Source: Maccoyibacter intestinihominis (GTDB lineage: Bacteria; Bacillota; Clostridia; Lachnospirales; Lachnospiraceae). Taken from it: a stretch of DNA of 64,000 nucleotides. Position numbers and translations under genes: made by a program. The notes under the pieces are model-generated. The model made no database searches, was not told the origin of the DNA, and was given only the letters and a program-made list of their open reading frames with translations. The stretch spans positions 37,910 to 101,909 of the forward strand of contig NZ_JBBMEX010000011.1 in the NCBI RefSeq assembly GCF_040096355.1, given 5' to 3'. Below, in pieces: positions 8,367 to 16,961 of the stretch (position 1 is the stretch's first letter; every line of letters starts with the position of its first letter).

Positions 8367-9272
8367 ATGGTAGCATCATTGATGAGCGCCCTGCCGGGAT
8401 CTGTAGCCCAGGGATTGATCTGGGGAATTCTGGCAATTGGTGTATATATCACTTATAAAGTTTTAGATTTTGCAGATTTAACCGTAGACGGCAGCCTGGC
8501 AACAGGCGGTGCCGTTGCGGTTATGTGTATGTTAAATGGAGCAAATACCTATGTGGCATTGATTCTTGCGTTTCTTGCAGGTATGTTAGCCGGACTTGTG
8601 ACGGGACTGTTTCATACGGCACTGGGAATCCCACCGATCTTAGCGGGAATCCTGACACAGCTTGGACTCTACTCCATCAATATGAGGATTATGGGAAAGG
8701 CAAATCAGGCGATCAGCGTTATGCAGTATGATGTGCTTGTCAGCCTGCGTTATATCCCACATGCCTGTCTGCTTACCACAGGATTCTGTATCGTGATCAT
8801 TGCATTGCTTTACTGGTTCTTCGGAACAGAGATCGGAGCAAGTGTGCGTGCGACCGGATGTAATCCAAACATGGCAAGAGCACAGGGAATCAATACAAAT
8901 GCAACAAAAGTGTTAGGACTGGTAATCTCAAACGGATTAGTAGGTCTTGCGGGAGCATTATATGCACAGTACCAGGGTTCCGCTGATATCAACATGGGAC
9001 GCGGAGCGATCGTAATCGGTCTTGCAGCCGTTATCATCGGAGAAGTTGTTTTTGGAAAAATCTTTCACAACTTTGCGCTTCATATGATAGCCGTAGTGAT
9101 CGGTGCGATTATCTATTTCGTAGTAATTGCGATCGTGCTTCAGTTGGGACTTGAGACAACCGACTTAAAACTGTTCTCATCTCTGATCGTAGCATTGTTC
9201 CTTGCACTTCCTTATTTGAAGAGTAAATATTTTACTCCGGCAGACAAGAAGGGAGGAAATGGCAATGCTTAA
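8367..9272 (+). CDS. ABC importer permease, TrpX-associated
   Basis: This 301-residue integral membrane permease belongs to the branched-chain-amino-acid/ribose-type permease superfamily. About eight to nine hydrophobic segments are visible, starting at residue 15 (LIWGILAIGVYITYKV), with a conserved DLTVDGSLATGGA loop near residue 34. It starts 3 bases after the binding protein stop and overlaps the ATPase start, so the three form one operon. The ribosome site is weak, which suggests translational coupling; a second ATG at 8382 is possible. Confidence 0.88.
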   Translation: MVASLMSALPGSVAQGLIWGILAIGVYITYKVLDFADLTVDGSLATGGAVAVMCMLNGANTYVALILAFLAGMLAGLVTGLFHTALGIPPILAGILTQLGLYSINMRIMGKANQAISVMQYDVLVSLRYIPHACLLTTGFCIVIIALLYWFFGTEIGASVRATGCNPNMARAQGINTNATKVLGLVISNGLVGLAGALYAQYQGSADINMGRGAIVIGLAAVIIGEVVFGKIFHNFALHMIAVVIGAIIYFVVIAIVLQLGLETTDLKLFSSLIVALFLALPYLKSKYFTPADKKGGNGNA

Positions 9273-10059
9273 GATACAGGATGTACATAAAACCTTTAAT
9301 CCGGGAACGATCAATGAGAAAAAAGCGTTGAACGGAGTGAATCTGGTTTTAAATGAAGGCGATTTTGTGACGGTCATCGGAGGAAACGGTGCAGGAAAAT
9401 CCACTGTTTTAAACATGATCGCAGGTGTTTATCCGGTAGACAGCGGAAGCATCATGATCGATGATATCGATGTAACAAAACTTCCGGAGCACAAACGTGC
9501 AAAATATTTAGGCCGCGTATTCCAGGACCCGATGAATGGAACGGCAGCCGATATGAATATTGAGGAAAATCTTGCACTTGCGGCACGCCGGGGAAAACAA
9601 CGTTTTCTTGGCTGGGGAATTACCGCAAAAGAGAGAGAGGAATATAAAGAACGTCTTGGCTCTTTAGGACTTGGCTTAGAAGATCGTATGACATCGAAAG
9701 TAGGACTTTTGTCCGGCGGACAGCGTCAGGCAGTCACACTTTTAATGGCATCCCTCAGAAAACCGAAGCTGTTACTTTTAGATGAGCATACAGCAGCCCT
9801 TGACCCGAAGACGGCAAAAAAAGTATTAGAACTGACAGAGGAGATTGTAGCAAAAGACAATCTGACCACTTTAATGATCACGCATAACATGAAAGACGCG
9901 ATCCGACTGGGCAACCGTCTGATCATGATGCATGAAGGAAAAGTCATTTATGACATCAGCGGAGAGGAAAAGAAAAACCTCAAAGTAGCCGACTTGCTTG
10001 CAAAATTTGAAGAAGTAAGCGGAGATGAACTTGCAAATGACAGAATGATATTATCTTAA
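9265..10059 (+). CDS. ABC importer ATP-binding protein, TrpX-associated
   Basis: This is the nucleotide-binding subunit that powers the importer. The ATG at 9265 is 8 bases after GGGAGG; the earlier ATG at 9259 is only 2 bases away and less likely. The 264 residues contain Walker A near residue 38 (GGNGAGKST), a Q-loop (VFQDP), the signature near 152 (LSGGQRQAV), Walker B near 171 (LLLLDEHTAAL) and the H-loop (ITHNM). The stop codon shares a base with the apparent ATT start of comF, which implies that comF is read on the same mRNA. It overlaps the permease gene by 8 bases. Confidence 0.92.
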   Translation: MLKIQDVHKTFNPGTINEKKALNGVNLVLNEGDFVTVIGGNGAGKSTVLNMIAGVYPVDSGSIMIDDIDVTKLPEHKRAKYLGRVFQDPMNGTAADMNIEENLALAARRGKQRFLGWGITAKEREEYKERLGSLGLGLEDRMTSKVGLLSGGQRQAVTLLMASLRKPKLLLLDEHTAALDPKTAKKVLELTEEIVAKDNLTTLMITHNMKDAIRLGNRLIMMHEGKVIYDISGEEKKNLKVADLLAKFEEVSGDELANDRMILS

Positions 10060-10790
10060 TTTTAAATAAAATTCTGGATATCCTATATCCCCGGCGCTGT
10101 ATTCTGTGCGACGGGGTTCTGGATACACCGGATTCCGGTGTATGTACCCAATGCAGACCAAAACTGAATTATGTAAAGGAACCTTCCTGTAAGAAATGCG
10201 GAAAGCCGATCGGTGATGAACGTGGCGAGTACTGCTATGACTGCAGGGAAGGCAGACATTCCTATGCCCAGGGGAAAAGTGTATGGGTCTATCAGGGGGA
10301 AATGAAACAGTCGATCTATCGTTTTAAGGACGGAGGACGCAGAGAGTATGCTGAGTTTTATGCAAAAGAAAGTGCAAGACTCTATGGAGACTGGATCAAA
10401 AGAAAGGATATCCAGGCGATCATACCGATACCAATCCACAGACACAAACGCTATAAACGCGGTTACAATCAGGCGGAAATATATGCGAAAGAGTTAGGAA
10501 AACAGTGCGGGCTTCCGGTAGACAGTAAAACCTTAATCCGCGTTGTGGATACACTGCCACAAAAGACTTTAAGTGACCGGGAAAGGAAAAACAACTTAAA
10601 AAAGGCTTTAAAAATAGGTGTAGATGGTGTACAATGGAAAAGAGTATTAGTGGTGGATGATATATACACAACCGGAAGTACGGTAGATGCGGCAGCAGCC
10701 GTTTTACAGGAAGCCGGTGTCGAAAAAATATATATTCTTTCAATTACCATTGGAAACGGATATCAGAAGGAGGAATTGGAATGGATGTAA
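10059..10790 (+). CDS. comF: ComF family protein, apparent ATT start codon
   Basis: This is a ComFC-type protein: an N-terminal four-cysteine zinc ribbon followed by a phosphoribosyltransferase-like fold, needed for DNA uptake in competent relatives. In the same frame, codons before the first ATG (10302) encode a clear ribbon (RRCILC, VCTQC, CKKCG, CYDC), so that ATG is not the true start. No ATG, GTG or TTG exists between the in-frame stop at 10038 and 10302. The codon that fits the family N-terminus (x-LNKILDILYPRRC) is ATT at 10059, overlapping the TAA of the ATPase gene as TAATT, where a TAATG would be ordinary. The PRPP loop is intact (VLVVDDIYTTGSTVD). The C-terminus overlaps yvyF by 10 bases. 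Confidence 0.85.
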   Translation: MLNKILDILYPRRCILCDGVLDTPDSGVCTQCRPKLNYVKEPSCKKCGKPIGDERGEYCYDCREGRHSYAQGKSVWVYQGEMKQSIYRFKDGGRREYAEFYAKESARLYGDWIKRKDIQAIIPIPIHRHKRYKRGYNQAEIYAKELGKQCGLPVDSKTLIRVVDTLPQKTLSDRERKNNLKKALKIGVDGVQWKRVLVVDDIYTTGSTVDAAAAVLQEAGVEKIYILSITIGNGYQKEELEWM

Positions 10791-11191
10791 GAAATTGCAG
10801 GGGCTGTGGAAGGTTGTTCAATTATCTGCAAGGGCCGCATCTTTGCCCGGCATGCATGCAAAAGTTAGAAGAGAAATTCTCACAGGTAAAAGATTATTTA
10901 GAGGATAATCCACATGCAACAATTCCGGAAATAGCCAAAGACAATGAAGTGTCAACAAGACAGATTGAACAGTGGGTCCGTGAGGAACGTCTTTACTTTT
11001 CCGATGATTCACCATATGGGATCGGCTGTGAACGATGTGGTAAGATAATCAAGACAGGAAGATTTTGCGATTCATGTCGTAATGATATGGCAAACACATT
11101 CCAGAATGCATACCAGAAAAAGGAAGCTCCGAAACCAAAGAGCAGCAGAGTGACCAGCGAAAGAGATAAGATGCGTTACCTCGACAGATAA
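10781..11191 (+). CDS. yvyF: YvyF-type flagellar operon protein
   Basis: A 136-residue protein with a zinc ribbon at the N-terminus (CRGCGRLF with CPAC, residues 5-24). A helix-turn-helix-like middle follows (IPEIAKDNEVSTRQIEQWV, about 47-65), then a second cysteine set (CERCG, CDSC). This layout matches the Firmicute flagellar-operon protein YvyF, which lies between comFC and flgM in B. subtilis. The ribbons and HTH suggest a regulator, but I know of no settled biochemical role. An AAGGAGG site lies inside the end of comF, so the two are coupled. Unlike in Bacillus, flgM and the hook-filament genes do not follow; a terminator does. Confidence 0.85.
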   Translation: MDVRNCRGCGRLFNYLQGPHLCPACMQKLEEKFSQVKDYLEDNPHATIPEIAKDNEVSTRQIEQWVREERLYFSDDSPYGIGCERCGKIIKTGRFCDSCRNDMANTFQNAYQKKEAPKPKSSRVTSERDKMRYLDR

Positions 11192-11211
11192 CATAGAGCA
11201 AGAGAGAACAG

Positions 11212-11245
11212 AAGAACTGCCAGAAGTTTTTGGCAGTTCTTTGCT
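11212..11245 (+). terminator. Intrinsic terminator after yvyF
   Basis: A perfect 11-bp stem (AAGAACTGCCA at 11212-11222 with TGGCAGTTCTT at 11231-11241) with an 8-base loop lies 20 bases after the yvyF stop. The T-run after the stem is short (TTTG), so termination may be partial. Confidence 0.75.
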
Positions 11246-11258
11246 TGTGCTAAAAAAC

Positions 11259-11287
11259 TTTTCATTCATAAAGAGGTATGATATAAT
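11259..11287 (+). promoter_or_regulatory. Promoter with extended -10 for the c-di-AMP/glmM operon
   Basis: TATAAT at 11282-11287 is preceded by TG at 11279-11280 (extended -10). A 4-of-6 -35 box (TTTTCA, 11259-11264) stands at 17 bases. It directly follows the yvyF terminator and would start RNA near 11294, just before the structured leader. Confidence 0.7.
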
Positions 11288-11295
11288 GGGCGTAA

Positions 11296-11430
11296 GCAAT
11301 GAGCAGTGCCATCCAACAAAAATATAACAGACTTGTGCTTGCACAAAGTCAGTTGTATTTTTGTTGGATGATAGGGCGAATGCCCGTACATCGAAAAAAT
11401 CTCTGATTTTTGAGATGCACTGCGGCGTGT
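11296..11430 (+). ncRNA. Multi-hairpin candidate leader RNA (unidentified)
   Basis: GCAGTGC (11303-11309) can pair with GCACTGC (11417-11423), closing a junction that holds three hairpins. The first is a perfect 15-bp stem (11310-11324 with 11356-11370), prolonged inside by an imperfect GACTTGTGC/GCACAAAGTC helix. The second is a GGGC/GCCC tetraloop hairpin (11374-11385). The third is a 7-bp AAAAATC/GATTTTT hairpin (11395-11411), with an alternative ATCTC/GAGAT pairing that competes with it. The element begins at the predicted transcription start and ends about 50 bases before the first gene. It does not fit the ydaO c-di-AMP riboswitch or other classes I know. Confidence 0.5.
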
Positions 11431-11478
11431 ATGAGCACACAGGCAAACAAAGATATTCAACATATCGGCAGGAAGAGT

Positions 11479-11898
11479 ATGATACATGAAGACAGAGTAC
11501 GTCAGATGATCAAGCTGGCGGTTTATGATGAAAATAAAAGCATGGGCGAGAAGAAGCCGGCACAGTATTTCAGAAAAGATTATCTGGCATTGGAGATGAT
11601 CAAAAGCTTCTTTTGCGGAACGATGGCATATGCCATTATCGTGATATTAGGGGCGGTCTATCTGTTGGGTAATGGAGCCGGAGATATCAGCACGGTCAAT
11701 TTCATTCGTATTCTTATTCTGACTGTAGTCTTATATGCCGTTTTTCTCGGCATATATCTTGTTTTAACCTATTCCATTTACAGTGCAAGGTATGAAAAAG
11801 GACGGAAAGCGTCCAGAGAGTATTACCATACGTTAAAAAGAGTAAATGAGATGTACCGGCAGGAGGATACTGCCAAGACACCGGAGGAATGGCTATGA
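11479..11898 (+). CDS. Unknown two-span membrane protein
   Basis: The protein is not recognised. The chosen start (ATG 11479, MIHEDRVRQMIKLA) follows GGAAGAG at a short spacing. An upstream in-frame ATG at 11410 lies inside the structured leader and is unlikely. The 139 residues have a charged N-terminal region of about 46 residues, then two hydrophobic segments (about 48-68 and 79-101) and a basic cytoplasmic tail. The stop overlaps the start of the next membrane gene as ATGA, so the two are translationally coupled and may form a complex. Their place just before cdaA suggests a link to envelope or osmotic physiology, which is inference only. Confidence 0.7.
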   Translation: MIHEDRVRQMIKLAVYDENKSMGEKKPAQYFRKDYLALEMIKSFFCGTMAYAIIVILGAVYLLGNGAGDISTVNFIRILILTVVLYAVFLGIYLVLTYSIYSARYEKGRKASREYYHTLKRVNEMYRQEDTAKTPEEWL

Positions 11899-12905
11899 CA
11901 AAATGGATTGAGCTTAGAGAAAAGATCCGGAAAATTTATGGAAAGCATAATCGTCTGATCCTTGCAGTCGTAAAGTTTATTCTGGCACTTTTTCTGTTTT
12001 TACTGATAAATCACTATGTGGGCTATATGGAAAAACTGCATCATGTCTATATTGCAGTGGCACTGGCACTGATCTGTGCAATGCTTCCGGTCAATATGAC
12101 CGTGTTGCTTGCAGCGGTGTTTACGGTTGTGCATCTCTATGCACTTTCGATGGAAGTTGCAGTGACAGCACTTTTGATATTCCTGTTGATGTTTTTTCTG
12201 TATTTTCGGTTTTCACCGAAAAACGGATATGAAGTGGTGCTGATGCCGATCACGTTTGTCTGTCGGATTCCATATGCGGTACCGGTAGCGAATGGACTCA
12301 TTGGGGAACCGTCTTCGATGATCTCTGTCATATTCGGAACCATTCTCTATTATTTTTTAAATGGAATACACAATAATGCATCACTCTTAAAAGGCGTGCA
12401 GGGTGGTGAGAGTGCAGATAATAAATTTGTGGTATCTCTCAATCAGGTATTGGCAAATAAAGAGATGTATCTGGTCATTCTCGCATTCTGCCTTGCAGTC
12501 ATCGTGGTTTACAATATCAGACGAAGAGCCGTGGAATATGCCTGGAGTATAGCGATCGGAGCAGGAATTTTAACGGAATTCATTGTGCTCTGTGTCGGCT
12601 ATCTGGTGCTTGGGATTTCAGGAAGGATCCTGTGGCTGGTGTTCGGTTCGATCTTATCGACCGGGATTGGATTTTTAATTGAATTTTTATGTTTTAATCT
12701 GGATTACAGCCGGACGGAAAAAGTACAGTTTGAAGATGATGAATACTACTATTATGTCAAAGCGGTTCCGAAAGTAAATCTTTCTTCGAAAGAGAAGCAG
12801 ATCAAAAAGATTTCGGGTAAGAAAAATGTAAAACGCAGCGGGGAACGGATTACGAAAAAGCAGCTCGCCAAAGAGCTGGATATTCAGGAAGATATGTTAG
12901 ATTAA
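11895..12905 (+). CDS. Unknown polytopic membrane protein
   Basis: The product is not assigned to a family. The start at ATG 11895 lies 7 bases after GGAGG; ATG 11889 is too close to it. About 336 residues give roughly nine hydrophobic segments in two blocks (about 20-115 and 120-270) with a YFRFSPKNGYE loop between. A charged C-terminal tail of about 70 residues contains an acidic-tyrosine run (FEDDEYYYYVK) and many lysines, likely cytoplasmic. It is coupled to the preceding two-span protein and lies about 90 bases upstream of cdaA. A transporter-like or scaffold role is conceivable but unsupported. Confidence 0.75.
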   Translation: MTKWIELREKIRKIYGKHNRLILAVVKFILALFLFLLINHYVGYMEKLHHVYIAVALALICAMLPVNMTVLLAAVFTVVHLYALSMEVAVTALLIFLLMFFLYFRFSPKNGYEVVLMPITFVCRIPYAVPVANGLIGEPSSMISVIFGTILYYFLNGIHNNASLLKGVQGGESADNKFVVSLNQVLANKEMYLVILAFCLAVIVVYNIRRRAVEYAWSIAIGAGILTEFIVLCVGYLVLGISGRILWLVFGSILSTGIGFLIEFLCFNLDYSRTEKVQFEDDEYYYYVKAVPKVNLSSKEKQIKKISGKKNVKRSGERITKKQLAKELDIQEDMLD

Positions 12906-12998
12906 GGATAGATTAAGAATAGTCTAAGAAAGAGGACACAAATCATTCATAAATTTTCCATAGTATAGAAAACAATGTTTAGAAAGGAAGTGAGCTGG

Positions 12999-13904
12999 GT
13001 GCAGAACCTGATAGCAGTGTTTGCTGCATTTTGGGACAAATATATGTTTTGGATCAATCGTCCGGATGTGACAGTTACAGATATTGTAGAGATCCTCATT
13101 ATCGCATTTTTACTGTATCATATCCTGGTATGGTTTAAGACAACCAGAGCATGGACACTGTTCAAGGGAATCCTTGTGATTCTGGTCTTTATTTTGTTGG
13201 CAGCAATTTTCCAGATGAATACGATACTCTGGATTGCGGATAAGACGATCAATGTGGGAATTATCGCAATCTTAGTTATTTTTCAGCCGGAAATGCGAAA
13301 AGCACTTGAACAGTTAGGAAGAAAGCGTTTTATTTCGACATTGTTTTCTTTTGACAATGGAAAAAATACGGTGGAGCGTTATAGCGAGCGTACCGTAAAC
13401 GAGATGGTAAAAGCATGTTATGAGATGGGTAAGGTAAAGACAGGAGCCCTGATCGTTATCGAGAACGATGTCCAGCTTGGCGAATATGAGCGAACCGGAA
13501 TTGAGTTAGATTCCATTCTTTCAAGCCAGCTTTTGATCAATATTTTTGAAAAAAACACACCATTGCACGATGGTGCGATTATTGTACGGGGAAATCGTGT
13601 GGTAGCAGCAACCTGTTATCTGCCGCTTTCCGATAACCTTGCACTGAGCAAAGATTTAGGAACAAGACATCGTGCAGCAGTGGGAATCAGTGAAGTCAGT
13701 GATTCTATGACGATCGTAGTATCGGAAGAGACCGGTAAAGTGTCCCTGGCAGTAGAAGGAGAACTCTATCGAAACATAGACGAGGTATTTTTGAAGAAAA
13801 AACTTTCCGAAGGACATCTGAAAAATGTGGAAAACGGAAAGCTCATAGATTGGAAGAGGAGGTTGCAGAATGTTAAAAAAGCTAAAGAACCTTCTGACAA
13901 ATAA
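12999..13904 (+). CDS. cdaA: Diadenylate cyclase CdaA
   Basis: This makes cyclic di-AMP from two ATP, the essential second messenger for potassium and turgor control in Firmicutes. Three N-terminal membrane helices are followed by the DAC domain with both active-site motifs: DGA (in PLHDGAIIV, near residue 190) and RHR (in GTRHRAAVG, near 222). The frame opens at ATG 12975, which lacks a ribosome site. GTG 12999 has AAAGGAAG at a suitable distance and is preferred, giving 301 residues. The gene overlaps cdaR by 35 bases. The cdaA-cdaR-glmM order is the classic Firmicute arrangement, in which CdaR and GlmM modulate cyclase activity. Confidence 0.95.
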   Translation: MQNLIAVFAAFWDKYMFWINRPDVTVTDIVEILIIAFLLYHILVWFKTTRAWTLFKGILVILVFILLAAIFQMNTILWIADKTINVGIIAILVIFQPEMRKALEQLGRKRFISTLFSFDNGKNTVERYSERTVNEMVKACYEMGKVKTGALIVIENDVQLGEYERTGIELDSILSSQLLINIFEKNTPLHDGAIIVRGNRVVAATCYLPLSDNLALSKDLGTRHRAAVGISEVSDSMTIVVSEETGKVSLAVEGELYRNIDEVFLKKKLSEGHLKNVENGKLIDWKRRLQNVKKAKEPSDK

Positions 13905-15210
13905 TATCGGTTTGAAATTTTTATCCGTTTTATTTGCGATGATCTTATGGCTGGTAGTGGTCAATATTGATGATCCGGATAAGACATCGACTTTTACTAC
14001 CAATATTACGATCGCGAACGAAAATGCGATCGCAGATATGGGAAAAAGCTATTCCATTATCAATGACAGTGGAACCGTAACTTTCCGGGTAACGGCAAAA
14101 CGTTCAATTATCGAGCGTCTGACGAATTCCGATTTTAAGGCAACGGCAGATATGGAAAATATCGAACTGCATGATGACGGAACTGCCATTGTACCGATCG
14201 ATATCAGTGCAGTACGCTATAGCAGCCAGTTAGATATTGATAGAAAGAAGAAAAACTTAGAACTGGCAGTAGAAGATTTACAGAGTAATCAGTTCAAGAT
14301 CACAGCAGAGGCAACCGGAACCCCTGCGGAGGGAAGTGCGGTAGGCGAATTGAAGGTTTCTCCGGATGTGCTTACAATCTCCGGTCCGGCATCTGTCGTG
14401 TCACAGATCAGTAAGGTACAGGCAGTGATCGATGTCAGCGAGAAGTTTTCGGATGTTGAAGACAATGTGGTGCCGGTAGTATATGATGCATCGGGCAATA
14501 CGCTTGATACCTCTAAGTTAACCTTTAGTCAGGACACGGTGCAGATAAAAGCACAGATTCTGAGTGTGAAAGAGATTCCGATTAACTGTGAGACCGGTGG
14601 AGAGTTAGAAAGCGGTTATCAGCAGATCAGTGTGGAATGCGAGCCGAAAAAGATCAAGGTCATGGGAACGGCAGAGAAATTAAATAAGATTACCATGATT
14701 ACAATCCCGGGAGAAGCACTGGATATTTCGGGTGCGAAGGAAACACTGACAAAGGATATCGATATCAGTACCTATCTGCCGGATGGTGTCACATTAGTAG
14801 ACAGTTCCCAGGCAAAAGTAAAGGTAACGATCGCGATTGAGCAGACCGAGACAAAGAACTTTAATGTCCCTGTGAAAAATATAAAAATCTTTAATTTATC
14901 GGATGACTGTAGCATAGAATATCAGGGTGACAAAATACCGGTTACTTTAAAAGGTTATACGTCAGATTTAGAATCACTTTCGGCAGAAGATGTCATGTTA
15001 TCCGTTGATGCATCAGGTGTACAGCCGGGAACGAATACACTTCCGCTGACACTGAACCTTGGAAGCGGCTATACATTAGTTGAGGATTCTGTGGTGACCA
15101 TCAATGTGGTAGATCAGAGCGAAAAGCAGCAGGATACCAATACGGACAGTGAGAGTAAGAAAGATAATAATAAAGAATACAGCAAGAAGAAAGAACAGAG
15201 TCAAGAATAG
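13870..15210 (+). CDS. cdaR: CdaA regulator CdaR (YbbR-domain protein)
   Basis: This is a membrane-anchored extracytoplasmic partner of CdaA. The 446 residues start with a basic stretch and one membrane segment (about 14-32, FLSVLFAMILWLVVV). A series of YbbR beta-domains follows, about four, the first around 38-125. The tail is low-complexity, rich in Glu, Lys, Asn and Gln (about 418-446), and probably extracellular. An AGGAGG site lies inside the end of cdaA, so the two are coupled. CdaR binds CdaA in the membrane and tunes c-di-AMP output in relatives. Confidence 0.93.
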   Translation: MLKKLKNLLTNNIGLKFLSVLFAMILWLVVVNIDDPDKTSTFTTNITIANENAIADMGKSYSIINDSGTVTFRVTAKRSIIERLTNSDFKATADMENIELHDDGTAIVPIDISAVRYSSQLDIDRKKKNLELAVEDLQSNQFKITAEATGTPAEGSAVGELKVSPDVLTISGPASVVSQISKVQAVIDVSEKFSDVEDNVVPVVYDASGNTLDTSKLTFSQDTVQIKAQILSVKEIPINCETGGELESGYQQISVECEPKKIKVMGTAEKLNKITMITIPGEALDISGAKETLTKDIDISTYLPDGVTLVDSSQAKVKVTIAIEQTETKNFNVPVKNIKIFNLSDDCSIEYQGDKIPVTLKGYTSDLESLSAEDVMLSVDASGVQPGTNTLPLTLNLGSGYTLVEDSVVTINVVDQSEKQQDTNTDSESKKDNNKEYSKKKEQSQE

Positions 15211-15240
15211 AAGAATACGGATATCAGGAGGAGTCTTATC

Positions 15241-16590
15241 ATGGCTAGAATGTTTGGAACAGATGGTGTAAGAGGCGTTGCGGGTTCAGAACTCACAATC
15301 GAACTTGCCATGAAGTTAGGGCAGGCAGGAGCTTATGTCCTGACAAAAGAAAAAAGCCATCAGCCAACAATTATTGTGGGATGTGACACCAGAATTTCCG
15401 GCGGAATGTTAGCAAATGCCTTAATGGCAGGTATCTGCTCGGTAGGAGCAAATGCCGTTTATGCAGGAGTGCTGCCGACCCCGGCAGTTGCATATCTGAC
15501 CAGAAAACATAAGGTGGACGCAGGAGTAGTGATCTCTGCTTCCCACAACCCGATGGAGTTTAACGGGATTAAATTTTTTAACGGGGAAGGATATAAGCTA
15601 TCGGATGCATTAGAAGATGAGATCGAAGAGCTGATCAAAAACGAAATGAAGGACGTTACCATGCCGATCGGTTCCGGTGTCGGACGTGTGGAGTATCGTT
15701 TTGACATGCGAGAAGAATATGTGGATTTTATTGAAAAATGTGTGCCGGTAGATTTAAAGGACATGAAGATCGTAGTGGATTGTGCCGAGGGTGCTTCCCA
15801 TTATACTTCGGTCAAAGTGCTGCGGGACTTAGGGGCCGATGTAGTAGCAATCCATACCAGTCCGGATGGAACGAATATCAATGCTAACTGCGGTTCGACA
15901 CATATGGAAGAGCTGCGGGCAAGAGTCGTTTATGAAAAAGCAGATGTCGGACTGGCGTTTGACGGAGATGCAGACCGAATGCTTGCAGTCGATGAATGTG
16001 GCGAGGTTGTGGATGGAGACCAGTTGATGTCCATCTGTGGCAATTACATGAAGCAGAAGGGAACTTTAAAGAAAAATACGATCGTAGCAACCGTGATGAG
16101 CAACCTTGGAATGTTCTTAATGGGCGAGCGGGAAGGCATCCATATCGAAAAGACGAAGGTGGGTGACCGTTATGTGCTTGAGAATATGTTAGAAAACGGA
16201 TATAATATCGGTGGAGAACAATCAGGACATATTATTTTCTTAGATGAAAACACCACAGGCGACGGACTGCTCAGTGCATTACATCTGTTGCAGGTCATGA
16301 CAGAGACGAAGAAAAAACTCTCAGAGTTAGCTTCGATCATGGAGGTACTTCCGCAGGCATTAGTCAATGCAAAGGTGCCAAACCATAAGAAAGAACACTT
16401 TGAAGAGTATGCTGAGATTGCCGAGGCTATTGCCGAAGTGGAAGCAAAGTTTGCAGGAGAAGGCAGAGTGCTGATCCGTCCTTCCGGAACAGAGCCTTTA
16501 GTAAGGGTTATGATAGAGGGAAAAGACCAGCAGCTGATAGAGAGTGAGGCACAGAAGTTAGCGGAACTGATCAGCAGTATCATGCTGTAA
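15241..16590 (+). CDS. glmM: Phosphoglucosamine mutase GlmM
   Basis: Converts glucosamine-6-phosphate to glucosamine-1-phosphate for UDP-GlcNAc and thus peptidoglycan synthesis. The 449 residues hold the phosphoserine active site (VISASHNPMEFNG; the Ser in SASHNP near 100), the magnesium loop DGDADR near 240 and the C-terminal phosphate-binding loop (RPSGTEPLVRVM near 418). A strong AGGAGG lies 11 bases before the ATG. It completes the cdaA-cdaR-glmM set; in relatives GlmM also binds and inhibits CdaA, linking wall precursor flow to c-di-AMP. Confidence 0.97.
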   Translation: MARMFGTDGVRGVAGSELTIELAMKLGQAGAYVLTKEKSHQPTIIVGCDTRISGGMLANALMAGICSVGANAVYAGVLPTPAVAYLTRKHKVDAGVVISASHNPMEFNGIKFFNGEGYKLSDALEDEIEELIKNEMKDVTMPIGSGVGRVEYRFDMREEYVDFIEKCVPVDLKDMKIVVDCAEGASHYTSVKVLRDLGADVVAIHTSPDGTNINANCGSTHMEELRARVVYEKADVGLAFDGDADRMLAVDECGEVVDGDQLMSICGNYMKQKGTLKKNTIVATVMSNLGMFLMGEREGIHIEKTKVGDRYVLENMLENGYNIGGEQSGHIIFLDENTTGDGLLSALHLLQVMTETKKKLSELASIMEVLPQALVNAKVPNHKKEHFEEYAEIAEAIAEVEAKFAGEGRVLIRPSGTEPLVRVMIEGKDQQLIESEAQKLAELISSIML

Positions 16591-16639
16591 AATATGGGAC
16601 TATGATGTATAATGTATAGAAAAGAGAGGGGAATACTTT

Positions 16640-16903
16640 ATGGTATCACAAAAAGTAGCAATTAAGAATCCGACAGGGTTGCACTTAAGACCGGCAGGAG
16701 AGCTGTGCAAACAGGCAATGCAGTATAAATCACTGATTACATTTAAGTATGGAGATAACACAGCGAATGCAAAGAGTGTGCTGAGCGTTTTAGGTGCCTG
16801 CATCAAATCCGGAGATGAGATTGAATTTGTATGCACCGGCGAAGACGAAGAAGAAGCATTAAAGGGTGTTGTAGCAGCAGTAGAGAGCGGACTTGGCGAG
16901 TAA
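16640..16903 (+). CDS. ptsH: HPr family phosphocarrier protein
   Basis: This is the 87-residue phosphocarrier of the PTS sugar-uptake system. The active-site histidine sits in the motif TGLHLRPAG (His about 15), and the regulatory serine region (AKSVLSVLG, Ser about 46) is present, so it can be phosphorylated at both sites. A histidine at position 15 argues against the catabolite-only paralogue Crh. The gene is 49 bases after glmM. A TATAAT at 16608-16613 with a poor -35 may give it a promoter of its own. The start follows a GAGAGGGG site. Confidence 0.93.
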   Translation: MVSQKVAIKNPTGLHLRPAGELCKQAMQYKSLITFKYGDNTANAKSVLSVLGACIKSGDEIEFVCTGEDEEEALKGVVAAVESGLGE

Positions 16904-16961
16904 AGAACCAATCAGAATATAAAATATAAGAAAAACGTTAGAGAAAGAAAAGAGGTAAAAA

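Noticed and set aside
10302..10790. ComF starting at ATG 10302
   Set aside because: The same frame upstream encodes the family's zinc ribbon, so this start would remove a conserved domain.
11296..11430. ydaO-type c-di-AMP riboswitch before the cdaA operon
   Set aside because: The context is tempting, but the expected conserved core sequences of that class are not visible and the layout differs.
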